From NCBI RefSeq assembly GCF_033807575.1, contig NC_084707.1, positions 19,144,550 to 19,208,549 of the forward strand: a DNA stretch of 64,000 nt, given 5' to 3'. The DNA is from Cydia pomonella (Eukaryota > Arthropoda > Insecta > Lepidoptera > Tortricidae). The notes beneath the pieces are model-generated. The model was not told where the DNA came from. It searched no databases and saw only the letters and a list, made by a program, of their open reading frames with translations. The position numbers were made by a program, and so were the translations under genes. This document shows, piece after piece, positions 48,927-60,685 of the stretch (position 1 is the stretch's first letter; each line of letters begins with the position of its first letter).

Positions 48927-49105
48927 GCGATCGAGTTCACGCAGTAACGTAAACGTCAAGTGTCAACTCGTAGTATGGCTACTAATTCAAAAGTAGCCAT
49001 ACCACGAGCTCGCACTTATGTAGTGGTAGTAGAGAGGGAATGCGATTGAGTTCACGCAGATTCTAACGTAAATGTCAAACGCCAACTCATGGTAGCCGTG
49101 CTGGG
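48927..49105. repeat. imperfect tandem duplication with an internal inverted repeat
   Basis: GCGATCGAGTTCACGCAG at 48927 recurs as GCGATTGAGTTCACGCAG at 49042, followed in both by TAACGTAAA.GTCAA and CAACTC.T. Between them 48967-49008 is an inverted repeat (CTCGTAGTATGGCTACT and its near complement). Confidence 0.6.
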
Positions 49106-50449
49106 TCGTGAGCACCGATCAGCGTTAGCAGCGAACATAAGCACCTAGTCTCGAATTGCAATTATCGTCTCACTACTGGCAATCAAAGTCGTACCTATTA
49201 AAATGAGACGAAACCCATATTAAATTCTTAAAATAAAATCGGACTTGGGGACGTGATCTAGTATTTTTGCACCATACTCACCCATGTAGTAATGGCGGTT
49301 ATACTCACATAAATTTTACAAAAAGCAGCTAAGAGCCTCTAAAGATTGAGCTTTGATCCAAGTAAGGCCATAAAGAGATAAAGGTAATCCTTCCAATTCG
49401 GGAGGCATGACACCGCACACTCAGTTCAACTCACCTAGTGTCATATTAACATTAGGTTGAGAAGTCTTATTATTTTCTAAGGGCAATGTCCTATGAGATT
49501 AACGAATTCAGAGTCAGTCATGAGGTCACACATCGCCTCCTCTACGAAATATTTTCGCTACGCGACGCGCAAACTTTGATATACGCTTACTACGTTGCGC
49601 TAAGAGCCTAGCATAACAGTGAATGAGGCATTCATTAGCACTGCTATATTATAAAAAATAACACAACCAAGAACTTCGTTCGTTACCGTTATGATGGTGC
49701 CAATATTCGCTCATTTGAAATCTATAAAATCAGCACAAATAAAATATGTACATTCGTAGCACTGTGCCATTAGCCTCTGTTTGAGACGTTTGAGTAGCGA
49801 TAACGTCCCGCAGCCTTCACGACAATGTATCGTGATTACAAGTAACAATGAAGGAGTTAAACAGATCAGCAGCTACGAATGCTTGTGATTGCCAAGCCGC
49901 TCTTAAATAATAATGAATATAAAGGTGGTTATGCGACCATTGTCGTATTTAATTACATTATTTTTGCTGACCCAAGTAACTAAGGAAGTACCAATAAAAT
50001 CAAAAGCATGTTCTTCTATCGGACTATCAAGTAATTTTAATTTCCTTTAGTGCCTCGAAACCCTTTATAATTACTTTAAAAGGGTCGGCTGTTATATTTC
50101 TATAGCTCAGTGTTTACTGCTGATAAATTGGTTTTAAATTGATGGTATTTGATTGAAGTGTACCTTTTACGTTGTATATCTAGTAAATTATGCTTTGAAG
50201 CTTTCGATAAAAAGAACAGCATTGATTCTACCGCACAATAATCATAAAAGTGTCTGAAAGCTAAAATAAAATATTTTCCCAAAACTTGTGTAATTCAGGA
50301 GCTGGGGTTTTCATATGCAGCCCTTCGGGATCCGGCCTAAACTTTTACGCATAAAAAGAAAAACCGAACTAAACGTCTAACTTTTCCATGACCATTTAGG
50401 CATATACGTTTTTAGCTTTCGAATTGCACATTTAAATATACTTACTAAG

Positions 50450-50873
50450 GGCTTGTGCACAAATCACGCGGAGTTCATGGGGGGGGGGGGAGAGGCATAG
50501 ATCACGTTGGAGGAGGGAGGGGGGATTATAAAAAGACCTCATGTATTTTTCTACAGTAAGCGAAACTTACTACTTTTTCTCGGTTTCGTTAAATATAAAT
50601 CTTCTCTTCGCACTTCAAAATAGCGAGTCTATTTTACGAAATTTTGGAGCACATATAATAAATATATCATCAAATTATGTCGAATGAAAAAAAAAAACAC
50701 AAAAAATACACGTGAGGTCCCCACAAACCTCACGTGTATTTTTTGTGTTTTTTGTGTTGTAAATCTATGCCTCTCCCCCCCCCCCATTTCGAGGGTAACC
50801 AAAAACCTCACCAAATATCACCGAATTGGTCAAAAAGTAGTCAAAAAAACCTCGAGTGATTTGTGCACAAGCC
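50450..50873. mobile_element. MITE with nested perfect hairpin and G/C runs
   Basis: The termini GGCTTGTGCACAAATCAC and the exact complement (50856-50873) are 18-bp inverted repeats. Inside, a G-run plus AGAGGCATAGAT (about 50479-50502) is mirrored by ATCTATGCCTCT plus a C-run (about 50764-50787). The centre has 27-bp perfect arms (50692-50718 and 50727-50753). No transposase. Confidence 0.75.
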
Positions 50874-52979
50874 TCAAGTAAAAAAGAACCATTCTGTAGG
50901 TATTGGTAACCAATAACTAATTGTCATATCAATAGTACCTAAATTTCGTTGAGTGAACGTTGCGAAATGAGCATCATGTCACATTACAAAATGACAGCAT
51001 GCGGCGACACTAAGCACTGGGTGTACACACTAAAAGCCGATATACTTCGATTTGGCGAAAACCGCTTTCCCAATGACTAAATAAATACGTCAAACAATGA
51101 AACCACAGAGCACTATTGAGCTGTCAAAGCGTTCTTTGTCACTCGACCGAAGTATTTATCGAATGTTCGGATTGTGCGTCTGTTTTCGTTGCTACGGAAG
51201 AAGACCATACACCTATGACCTCACACTTTATATTGATCTGAGGCGAGCAAAAGAGATATTCGCTTAAACGTTATATGAAAATTTCGTGAGTGCGAAAGAG
51301 ACGTAGCATAAGCATTTGCGTCACCAATTTTGAGCTTAAAATTATTAATCCATTAAACCGCATGAATCTAAGGTTTGTAAGTTTGAAACTCGAAAAGCAG
51401 CAATCAAGTTACGTTCTGTTTTCTCATCGCGTTTTGGATTTTTAAATATATGCGTGTGTATTTTTCATTACCTCGGAAGAAGATGTACGTACCGACTGTA
51501 TCAGTAACTGAATACGTCTAAATAAATCAGGATGGTTTGAGTTAAAGTTAATTAATGATGCTGGATCCCGGAGGCGTCTGTTTAACAGCTAATTCGGCCG
51601 GAAAAGCGCCTCCGACGACCTGCCTTCATGGAGGCGCATTCCGATTTAAAAATATCCTGTTTTACTTTCGATAAGATATTAGCTTAAACTAAATGCATTT
51701 CACTCGCACCAATATATCAGTACGAGCAAGAATTACTCAGATTAATCAAAGATAAATAATTACAAATCAAAATCATATTTTTTCGGAAATTTGGATCGTT
51801 GTGAACACCCGATTTCTTACTAACTACTTAATTAGACATGTCTTGCATGTTTGAAGTTTTCAAAGAAAAGCCCGTTTGCATATTTAAAGAAAGAAAAAAC
51901 GCATGAGATTTATCGAAATTTCGAGTAGGCTAATACTTGGAATACTTCCCACATCCTCCTATGTTGCCAATACTATCTGCAATAAAGTTGTACCTTTTTT
52001 AAAAATGTGATATTTATAGAAAAACCAGGCAAGTGTATTTTCTATTACATAAGTGTCATAAAAGCGTACGCTTACAACTTGAATGGCAGTTTAACATCCC
52101 TAGTATTACCTACATGAATTATCTGGGTAATGGATTAGGCCAAGGGTAATGGATATCATTTTTGGCGACTAGGATAATACACAAGTACAGCGATAATGTA
52201 GCGATTGTCATTTAATATTTAACATAATCCTAACTAAAATGCACTAATGGAAAACCCCTAAACGGCTCACTGTTTTTGTATCGTATTCTTTCTTCCTTTG
52301 CAGAATTCAATAAGTAGTTAAAAAAAAAGTATTATATTCTATTTAGCTTGTGTCGTAACCGAGCTCTTGAGTGCACTGAAGCCGTCGATCAGCGGGTTAT
52401 CTCAGAGCGGTACATCGATTTACTTACTGAATAGCTCCGACGCTTGCGGTGCGCGCTCGTCTTACGATTAATTTGAAGCCTATTCATCGCAGACTACCTA
52501 GCTTCAGAATTGTCAGTGTATTATTACATGCCTAGCTGTTAGGTCTTAGCTACTCTCTCTTGACGTGCATGACACTCATGTAAATAGGTATGTTCCAAAA
52601 CCTGAGTAATTTCACAAATCGATTGAATGCGATTGACACATTATCACGTTTGGCTATCAGCCAGTAAGTTCTGGCTCCACAAGCTGTTGTTTGCATGGCA
52701 ACAGTGAAATATTACCTGCATGTTTTCGATGCTGACGACTTTATTAGTAATTTATGTTCAGCGATAGGATCAATTCGAACATAAACATGCAAATAAACAC
52801 GCAAACTACCTATTACTTGTAAAAGGTGTTGTAGTAGATATTTGTGATATCATCATTTCAATGATATATACCATAAATATCAGTATGAATTGTTTATGTA
52901 TGTAGTATATCCATAAAAAAAATATTTTGAATGAAACTAATATAAAAAGCCTAAGTTTCCCATAAGCCTAAATGCGCAC

Positions 52980-53365
52980 TTAAGAGTCCGCAGCAAATTC
53001 GGCCGAATTTCACCTTCCCATACAAACGGAGTTTCGTTCTAATTTTAAAACTACGTGTTGGATTCTAATGAAACTTACACACACATACAATCACATAAGG
53101 TATATCTTTGTCTGTAACTAGTTTATATAACTCCAGCTATATAAACTAGTTACAGACATAGATATACCTTATTTGATAACAAAATAGAGCTCAAACAAGT
53201 TTTGGATGAAAAACTTAAAGCCGCTTTTTTAAAACTATGGTATCGAAGCTACATTAACTAATTACCTTATCCTATTGTAAGTTTCAGAGCTAATCTAGTT
53301 AGTCATTTTAAAATGAGATCGTAACTACGTTTGTAGCGAGAACCGAGCTTGCTGCGGACTCTTAA
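52980..53365. mobile_element. piggyBac-type MITE flanked by TTAA
   Basis: TTAA at 52980-52983 and 53362-53365 directly flanks inverted ends GAGTCCGCAGCAA / TTGCTGCGGACTC-type (right end reads GCTTGCTGCGGACTC). TTAA duplication is the hallmark of piggyBac-superfamily insertion. A 35-bp inner hairpin with one mismatch lies at 53095-53129 and 53138-53172. The 378-bp element has no ORF. Confidence 0.75.
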
Positions 53366-54350
53366 GAATTAATCATGAACATAGAAATACTTGCAGATTA
53401 CTAATTTATAAAGGTGTAAACATTAAGACAAGTGAAGTATGTAATAATGCCTGACTTATCATAATGTTAAAAGTGTATGTTGAGTAAATTTAACAGTGTT
53501 TTACTAGTAAAAATATTAAAATAGTATTGCTTTCCATAATATTCCTAGAAAAAGAAAAATGTCTCCTGTATTTCTTTTTATTTCATAGGTAAACACTTTA
53601 CTTTATATTTCCACTTAACCTGCCATCGTAAATTCTCTTTACATGGCTCGCTGCAAAATCCATTACCACCACAAAAGTGCTCACGAACTAAATTCCCAAT
53701 ATGCATAAATATTGATACAAAAATTGACGTAACGGCAATATCGCAGAATAAATATTGCCACGCGCTAGAGAGATAGGTACTTAAGCTCAAACGCTGTTGC
53801 CGGGCGCCTAGGGCTAAATTGCGCCTGCCTTTGAGCTACGACGTTAGGTACATAAATGAATGTATTTAAATATTGCATTTTATAATTATTCATTAAAAGT
53901 ATATAGTTTCATTGCCCTAGTTTCCGTCCAGCTCTAGTTTACACTTGATGAAATTTGAATATAAACATATCTTGCCGGCCAAATTTGGACTTATTGAAAT
54001 CAAACAAAAGATCTATCCACATACGATTATACGTCGCAAGTTGCGAATTAAAAATTAAATATATTATTCGCTACTCCGTCAAATGGACGAAAACTAGAGC
54101 TTAGATGGAAACCAGCGCAAGGACCCTAATCACACATGCAAAAAGGAAACAAAATTATCGTCAAACTAACTATTTTGAACAATACGGGGGTTGAGTATTA
54201 ATATATATTTTTTATACACATATTAATGCTACTTATCTTATAAGTAATTAGTTTTAAATACTCAGGTAGATAAATACCTAAAGAACCGCATATTATAAAT
54301 ATAAATGCGTTTGGTAAGAACTTGACCAGTTAAGAGAGGCTCTAGAACCT

Positions 54351-54496
54351 GGCCGCGTAGCCAACGTGCATATCGTTCACGCTCCGTGGCGAACGAAACG
54401 CAACTGTCACAGTCGCACTAATATGGAAGAGTAATAGAGAGAGATAGCTACGATACGCTACGGAGCGTGAACGATTGCAACGTTGGCTACGCGGCC
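54351..54496. mobile_element. fold-back MITE family A, copy 3
   Basis: The best preserved copy: outer arms GGCCGCGTAGCCAACGT are perfect, and the inner arms carry CACGCTCCGT.GCG and its complement. The centre CACTAATATGGAAGAGTAAT matches copy 1. Confidence 0.8.
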
Positions 54497-55004
54497 TGTT
54501 TTGCTGCTTTAAAGTGTTGCGCCCTATCAGGGTCCACGTACTGTACACCTATCATTAAGTGTGTTTCGTACTTGGTTATAAATAAATAAATAGGAACTGA
54601 AAATTGTGAAATATAACTTGCAGCTTTGTGAAATGAGCTCTACGTTATTGTCAATTTCTTTTCAATATGATTTTTGCCTTGCTTGAATGGGATTGAACTG
54701 AATGGGAAACAGTTTTCAGTAGACGGAAGTTTCCAGGAATCACAAAACGGCCCAATTCGAACAATACTTTTATTCATTCATTCTTTTAAAATTATGGCTT
54801 CAGTCCAGTGGTATTTCGCCAGTATCAAGGTATTAGAAGCTACGACTAAAATTGTACGGTCAGTAAGTAAGTGCAAGACAGTGTACGGTGATTTTATTAG
54901 CTCTTGTAAAGCGACAGCTGGACTTTACAAGTAGCACGTGGACAACCGGCCGTTGACTTTAACTACTTTTTGACTTTTTACTACTTGACTTTTGACTGTT
55001 GACT

Positions 55005-55272
55005 AAATAATAAATAAATAAATATTATAGGACATTATAACACAAATTGACTAAGTCCCACAGTAAGCCCAATAAGGCTTGTGTTGAGGGTACTTAGACA
55101 ACGATATATATATAATATAAATATGTATAAATACTTAAATACATAGAAAACACCCATGACTCAGGAACAAGTATGCATGCTAATCACACGAATAAATGCC
55201 CTTACCAGGATTTGAACCCGGGACCATCGGCTTCATAGGCAGGGTTACTACCCACTAGGCCAGACCGGTCGT
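55005..55272 (-). repeat. tRNA-headed SINE, nearly complete
   Basis: On the minus strand it starts near 55270 with GACCGGTCTGGCCTAGTGGG (A-box region), then CGATGGTCCCGGGTTCAAAT (B-box region), a body with GACTCATGGGTG and CTTGTGTTGAGGG-type blocks, and an ATTT-rich tail (about 55005-55022). Pol III-type promoter boxes are intact in appearance. It is the reference copy for 38583-38678 and 13395-13570. Confidence 0.8.
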
Positions 55273-55444
55273 CAAAATGATGATTAATTGCGTTTCAAGA
55301 TTAATTCTCCATTCATTGCATACTATCACATTAGTTTACTGTATAGTGAGCTATCGATACTACACTTTAAATAATATTAATGGGCAAAAAATGGGCGAAG
55401 GAATTAATCACGAGGCTAACTATTAAGATGGCGTACGACCCGCA

Positions 55445-55599
55445 AGCCCCGAACAATACTTATAAGAAGTCATAGCGATACGATACCGATCTATCAGAGT
55501 CAAAAGTGACATTTATTCAACCAAAAATTTCACTTTTGACACCGACAGATCGGTATCGTATCGCTGTGACATCTTATAAGCATTGTTCGAATTGGGCCG
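55445..55599. mobile_element. fold-back MITE family B, copy 2
   Basis: CGAACAATACTTATAAGAAG, GCGATACGATACCGATCT and GTCAAAAGTGA on the left are mirrored on the right, which ends ATTGTTCGAATTGGGCC. An isolated end of this type (ACGGCCCAATTCGAACAATA) occurs alone at about 54750-54770. Confidence 0.7.
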
Positions 55600-56577
55600 T
55601 AAGTTGTAGCTGCAGAAGCATTATGAAAATATTTGTCCGTTTTGTCAGAGATGCTCAACATTCGCTACGTCTTGCAATGGAAATACAATTTCTAGGTCAG
55701 CACGCTCTAGAGCGCAGCTGCACTCCACTAAAGTAGACTTTTGTTTATATTTCTTTCACAATCCTTCGCTTATTATAAAAAGAGACAGAGGAATTCTTTT
55801 AATCTGATTAAAAACGAAAATTAACAATATAGTATTTCTGATGCGTGCCAGATAAGCAAGCAATTAATATCGTAAGTAGCGTGTGTTGGGACAGTTAAAT
55901 GGCATCGCAAATATTGACTCGGCGGTCCCGGAGCCGCGCCGCGGGATGCCTGGCGCTCCGCCAACGCCACTTGTGTATAACTACGCGCCGCGCCGTGTCG
56001 ACGGAGAAAACATCAAAACGTTCTGAAACTCCTAACATTTGTGTAATACAAAACTTTTTCCGACGCCTGAGTTTTACTAATGGTGTTAAAGTTAACGCTG
56101 AAGTGTTAAATTCCCCTAAGTAGCTTGCCGTGAAATTACAGGTCTAACATATTCAATGTATGTTAAGTACAATATATAAATATCTAAATAAAAATTCAGG
56201 AGAATTTTGATTAAGTGTGCCGCATCTCGCTTGGATGAAAAATTACTTTCAAATAAAAAAAGCGGTTTCGCGTCGGATAATACCACAATGTGTTATTACA
56301 GTCCAAGTTAATCTCTTTTGTTATGATTTCTGAAAGGATTAAGGGGATTATACTTCTTTCCTCTCATCCAGCCGGTTCAATAACGGCTCAATGGCTTCAT
56401 TTCCGCGGTGGAACACCAATAAGATTAAGATAAAGAGAGGTATGGGCATTGTGAATGTCATCTCGCTTTGTGTGGTAGGGCACAGCCAGTGGATATCATT
56501 CCAGATCTAGAGCAGAGCCCAACTGGGGAAGTACCTTACAGAAAATCGCAGCCAAATAACACTAGACCCTACTCAAA

Positions 56578-56752
56578 GTGTTGTGTTCCTGCCGGTGAGT
56601 AAGGTTGCCAGAGCTCAACGAGGGCGGGAATGCTAGGGTCGGCAACGCGCATGTGACTCCTCTGGAGTTGCAGGCGTACATAGGCTACGGAGACTGCTTA
56701 CCATCAGGCGGGCCGTATGCTTGTTTGCCACCGACGTAGTATAAAAAAAAAA
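56578..56752 (+). repeat. short retroposon with poly(A) tail, copy 2
   Basis: Nearly identical to 20479-20665 apart from the G-run expansion there (here GAGGGCGGGAATGCTAGGGT). Ends in a 10-A tail after GACGTAGTAT. Confidence 0.75.
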
Positions 56753-57266
56753 CAACACCCCAATAGGTTTGACATTATCTAATATTTGTAGGTGTTAGAT
56801 AATTAATTGAGCTCAACAAATTTGAACGGGAACATTTACTTTTAAGGGTAATTTAGTAGGTTTCACGACGGCAATATCTCGTTTATTTCCTTACACGTAA
56901 CTCGATAGAACAATAATTTTATGTCGAAGCTCTCACTCGTGCGTGTGTACGTAATTAGTACTGAAAAGCTAACATGTTGAAGGTTTCCATCAGTTTAACC
57001 GAAGAAGGATTTTGCGTAGGAAGTACTAACGTATGTCCACATCCGGTATCGCTTTGAGGGCGCGTCGTGCACCCGAATTAATGACTTCAATTTGAATACG
57101 AGTACAGACTACTGCCGTCTTGACGCCTCTTGGCGGTGGTTAATGCAAATTTCCGTCTCGTGGCGGGAAATCTCTCGAGCCATCTCTAGTGTTGGGGTTA
57201 GGTGACGCAAGAGTAGTCTTTTTCTTCTTCTCGTGTAGATGGTTTCGTGATTCATATTAAGCGAGA

Positions 57267-57515
57267 CTAGAAGGTAGCGATGCTTAACGCCCTGTCTGTC
57301 GCATCCCGTAGATCTTGCTCGGAACAGGTGTGCGGGTTCGCTGGGCAGGACAGCATGAGCATCATGGTTTGGAAAGCCGTGCCACATGTACATAGAGCAT
57401 CTGAGCCGCTTAGACTGCCCCACCTTATCAGGGACCGCAGTTTATTTAAAGCTTTCCAGCTTGGCCACGGCTGTTTATGCCTTGCCGGGAGCTTTTCAGC
57501 GTTAGCAAGAGTAGT
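57267..57515 (-). pseudogene. C-terminal fragment of a non-LTR retrotransposon polyprotein
   Basis: The minus strand reads, in one frame, KQPWPSWKALNKLRSLIRWG, then a zinc-knuckle-like CTCGTAFQTMMLMLSCP and a C-terminal EQDLRDATDRALSIATF followed by TAG at 57267-57269. The W..LN.LR...WG...C.CG..QTM.H.L..CP order is the C-terminal end of R1/RNase H-bearing LINEs in Lepidoptera. The usual histidine is replaced by Met, and several residues between LR and WG are missing. The upstream part is gone. Confidence 0.7.
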
Positions 57516-58730
57516 GTTAATCAGGCATTCTGTACCTGGAAGCTGTCAGCGTGACGCATTGCGCATACCTACTCCAAACATATTATGAAACAGGAATAAA
57601 TCTAAACTAAAATTACGCATTAAGGTACATTAATTATTCACCGAATAGTAATCGAATCTCTTTACATTTAAGATTTCTGGTAAATAAAATAGTAATTTAA
57701 ACATTCGACGTGACAATGTAAATTCTGTGTTTATATAATCGAGAAATAGTTGAAAGAATATCCAACAATATTTCTTCTGTCGCCGTTAGCTTCACGATAA
57801 CAGCCGCGTGATAAGTGGATCTAACAGCGTCCAAGTGCAATTCGTTTTAAATGCACGAATTACAGAAAAGTATTGCACTGTAAAATAGTTTTAGTTTTCT
57901 TGTTTTTCTTGAAATAGTTTCAATTCCATTTCCATTTCAATTGTTTCAAAGATTTTTTTTAGAACGTAATCATGAGAGAATTTTAGTTGGATGTTAATTC
58001 GTTTGTCATGGTATTCCCTATATGATATTAGGATAGGTACTTTTTAATGGATTAAATATAATTTACGTAGCTATAATTAACGACTTGCCTCGCAAGTATC
58101 TGTCAAACTTACATCCCTAGCCGTAATTATAGTTTCCAAAGAAACCCTAACATGATTCCCAAGGCATAAATTTTATGATATCATGCAAAGGCGACCTCGT
58201 AAACTCACAATTATTGTTCACAAACAAATTTAGGGACTTTGCGAAACATATAATGAAAGAGATAGATTAAACTAAAATTGGGCATAAATCTGGTTAAGAT
58301 CACCATGTATGTAATTATAATGGGGGTATAATAACCACCGTAAACGACTCAAGTCGCTATTATGGATATTATAGTGATTCGTGATGCTAAACTAAGTATT
58401 TGAATATACTCGTAAGCAATTTGATGCTTCAATTACCGTACCTATTTTTGTTGATGTGGGGAGACGGACAAATACGGGTAAAGGGGTAAAATCCAACACA
58501 GTCGGGGTTATGATTACTGCATGTTTTAAATTAGCCTGTTTCTCTCGGAGAGATTGCACAAGCGTTATATACGCTCAAACCAGTTTCCTCTTTGGTTCTT
58601 TTCATATTAGAATATTTTTCTTAATTATGACATTTGCATCTATAGCTATGACATTTGCATCTATTGCACCTATAGCTAAAGCACGTTATCACGTTAGAAA
58701 TGATTCTGCTAGATTCAGACAGACAAAGAA

Positions 58731-58808
58731 GCACAGACGTGCAAGTGTTCATTTAAACGTCAAAATTCTAGAAATTGTAACGTTTAAATACCACTTGCAC
58801 GTCTGTGC
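58731..58808. repeat. fold-back repeat, 17-bp perfect arms
   Basis: GCACAGACGTGCAAGTG at 58731-58747 is complementary to 58792-58808, and the stem extends inward with ATTTAAACGT/ACGTTTAAAT. The loop is about 20 nt. An 18-bp direct duplication (ATGACATTTGCATCTATA) lies nearby at 58627 and 58649. Confidence 0.65.
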
Positions 58809-59142
58809 TATATAAATGGCTGCAGAGTTATCTTGGTCTAACTCAATTAAGTGCTAGTTTCCTCTTCCTCTTTTCCATGGTATCGGCTTATTACATAACG
58901 TTTGAAATTTCAAAGTAGTAAATTATTAAAACCTGATACTAGACATGGATGTATTTACTTACATAATTGTTCTTGCCAAGTTTTCAGTTACGAGTATTTC
59001 ATGTCGTTTTAATGAGAGCGTAACTTTGACCATATGTAACGCTTAATTTACGTAGGTAGGTATCTAAATAAACACAACCGTATATGTATGTAGTTAGTTC
59101 TGTATGTAAATATGGCGCGATGAATCAACCTATTTGTTACAG

Positions 59143-59257
59143 TGGATACAACAGCGCAGTACGACGCTGTGCGGGCTTATCTCAAGGAGCTGGACATCTC
59201 CAGCGCCGTCTGGGTCGGCCTTATTCGCAGTAATCCCGATGGAGACTTCACTTGGAC
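59143..59257 (+). CDS. exon 3 of the lectin-like gene: middle of the C-type lectin-like domain
   Basis: The 115-bp exon follows TTTGTTACAG, completes the split valine codon of exon 2 (phase 1) and ends in phase 2 before GTAAGT. It encodes DTTAQYDAVRAYLKELDI then SSAVWVGLIRSNPDGDFTWT. VWVGL is the WIGL-type motif of the domain core, and F.W is the following strand. Together with exon 2 this gives the first half of a CTLD. The calcium-site loop and last cysteines are not in the window, so the next exon is beyond 64000. GC content is well above the intron. The phase match and domain order make the exon 2 to 3 link strong. Confidence 0.9.
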
Positions 59258-59829
59258 GTAAGTTAACTTTTCGTTGTTCACTTTTCGTACTGGAGAAACT
59301 TTTGAGGGGCTATATTTTCTAACTTATGAATTATATGATTTCACTTACATTGAGGTTGCGCAGAAGTGTTTTGCGTTTATAGATTAGGCCAGGGGTCGTC
59401 AAGCCGCGGCTCGCTGTGGCTCTTTGAACGTACAATTGCGACTCTTCACGTCGTCGCTCAAAAGATTAACATTTGAGTGATTTTAGACAAATTGTGACTG
59501 GCTCTTCTTTTTGGCAAAAGTTTGACGATCCCTGAACTAGAAGAAATGAAAACTAGTACCAGGAGCAGATCCTAGAATAGCTTAAATTAAGTCGATTCCG
59601 GCATTTATATGCAAACAATTTGATAAAAGGTTTTAAATAATATTTCTTCAATTACAATCCTCTCTAGCCATGATGCTGTTTCAAAGCAAGTAGATCCAAA
59701 ATTAAGCATAGGTTTCAGTCAAATCTCACTTAAACTTTACTATAAAACTTTAGTATGGAATAGGTTCAGAGGACTGATTTTCGACTGACTGGACTGAAGT
59801 ATACTTTCTGAAATAATCAAGTTTATATA

Positions 59830-60268
59830 CAAGGTGCCCGCGAGGAAACGGAAAAAAATTTACCACGTGTTCCTGAGGTCATAAGAAGGAAAAAAATCTT
59901 ATACAAATTGAAGTCCATTCCGGCATTTTTTTTTTTTACTTAATGTATGTTTTTAAACATAATGAGTACATGTTTTTGGAAAATGTATGGATTAATATGA
60001 ATTGTTACATTTTTTTTTCATAAAATCTATTCAAAGGGTTCATTGTCAATTTAATATCTGTCAATAAGACAGTCGAGACTAATTCACATAGTGGCGGCTT
60101 CGCCATCATAAAGGGTTTATGCACTGAAACACAATAAAAAAAACAGTTTTTTTAAATTGGTATTAACTCTGAAACTAAACGAATAAAAAAAAGTTTATAT
60201 GACATTTTTGTCTCTAAATACGATCCGGAATAGACAGTTAAAATCTTTCCGTTTCCTCGCGGGCACCG
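59830..60268. mobile_element. MITE with TA duplication, GTGCCCGCGAGG ends
   Basis: The left end AGGTGCCCGCGAGGAAACGG mirrors CCGTTTCCTCGCGGGCACCG at the right (about 20 bp perfect), flanked by TA on both sides. The 439-bp interior is AT-rich and non-coding. Tc1/mariner-like by its TA sites. Confidence 0.75.
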
Positions 60269-60354
60269 TATATAGACAGTTAGTAGGTATCACCAGTTAT
60301 TAATTAGTATTATGATTATTTTAATTCATTTGCTTATGATAACGTAATTTAGAG

Positions 60355-60485
60355 AGATACAAAATAGAAATACAAAATTCTTTATTCACTAAAAACACGT
60401 AAATTATAATCAAAGGGATGGAGCCTCCCTGCAAGCAAAATAAATTGGTGTTGGGAGACACCGCTCTTCCTTTGGTAACTTGAGG
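60355..60485 (-). repeat. retrotransposon 3' end
   Basis: On the minus strand a GGTGTCTCCCAACACC hairpin-like block is followed by AATAAAGAATTTTGTATTTC. The tail resembles the one at 1229-1246. No coding part attached. Confidence 0.45.
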
Positions 60486-60498
60486 TAATTATGAGATA

Positions 60499-60685
60499 TT
60501 GTGTGTGTGTGTTTGTGTGTGTGTGTACGCGCGCGTGTGTGCGTGCGTGCATGTGCATGAGCGTGGGCTTGTGCGTGTGCGTGTGCGTGTGCGTGTGCGT
60601 GTGCGTGCGTGCGTGCCTGCGTGCGTGCGTGCGTGCGTGCGTGTGTGTGTGTGTGTGTGTGTGTATGAGAGTGAGTGCGTGTGTT
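60499..60685. repeat. compound GT/GTGC microsatellite
   Basis: Alternating GT, GTGC and CGTG units over about 190 bp abut the tail of the minus-strand LINE. Two overlapping open frames here encode only Cys/Val/Arg low-complexity sequence and are not genes. Confidence 0.9.

Larger units (their letters stand above)
18331..59142 (+). other. intron 2 of the lectin-like gene (40.8 kb)
   Basis: The intron runs from GTCAGT at 18331 to AG at 59141-59142 and interrupts the lectin domain itself (phase 1). It contains the inverted R2-like retrotransposon, SINEs, many MITEs and a LINE C-terminal fragment. Unlisted stretches inside it (for example 25345-26552, 27196-29580, 29691-35416, 35741-38582, 50874-52979, 57516-58730) show no gene, RNA gene or repeat pair that I can support. 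Their AT-rich sequence is unremarkable. Confidence 0.8.

Noticed and set aside
55899..56123. 74-codon ATG frame in a GC-rich patch
   Set aside because: Arg/Ser-rich translation of CpG-rich DNA without homology I can name. It might mark a regulatory patch but not a protein on this evidence.
58456..58815. 119-codon open frame
   Set aside because: It crosses an internal direct duplication and the fold-back repeat at 58731-58808, and the sequence has no recognisable features.
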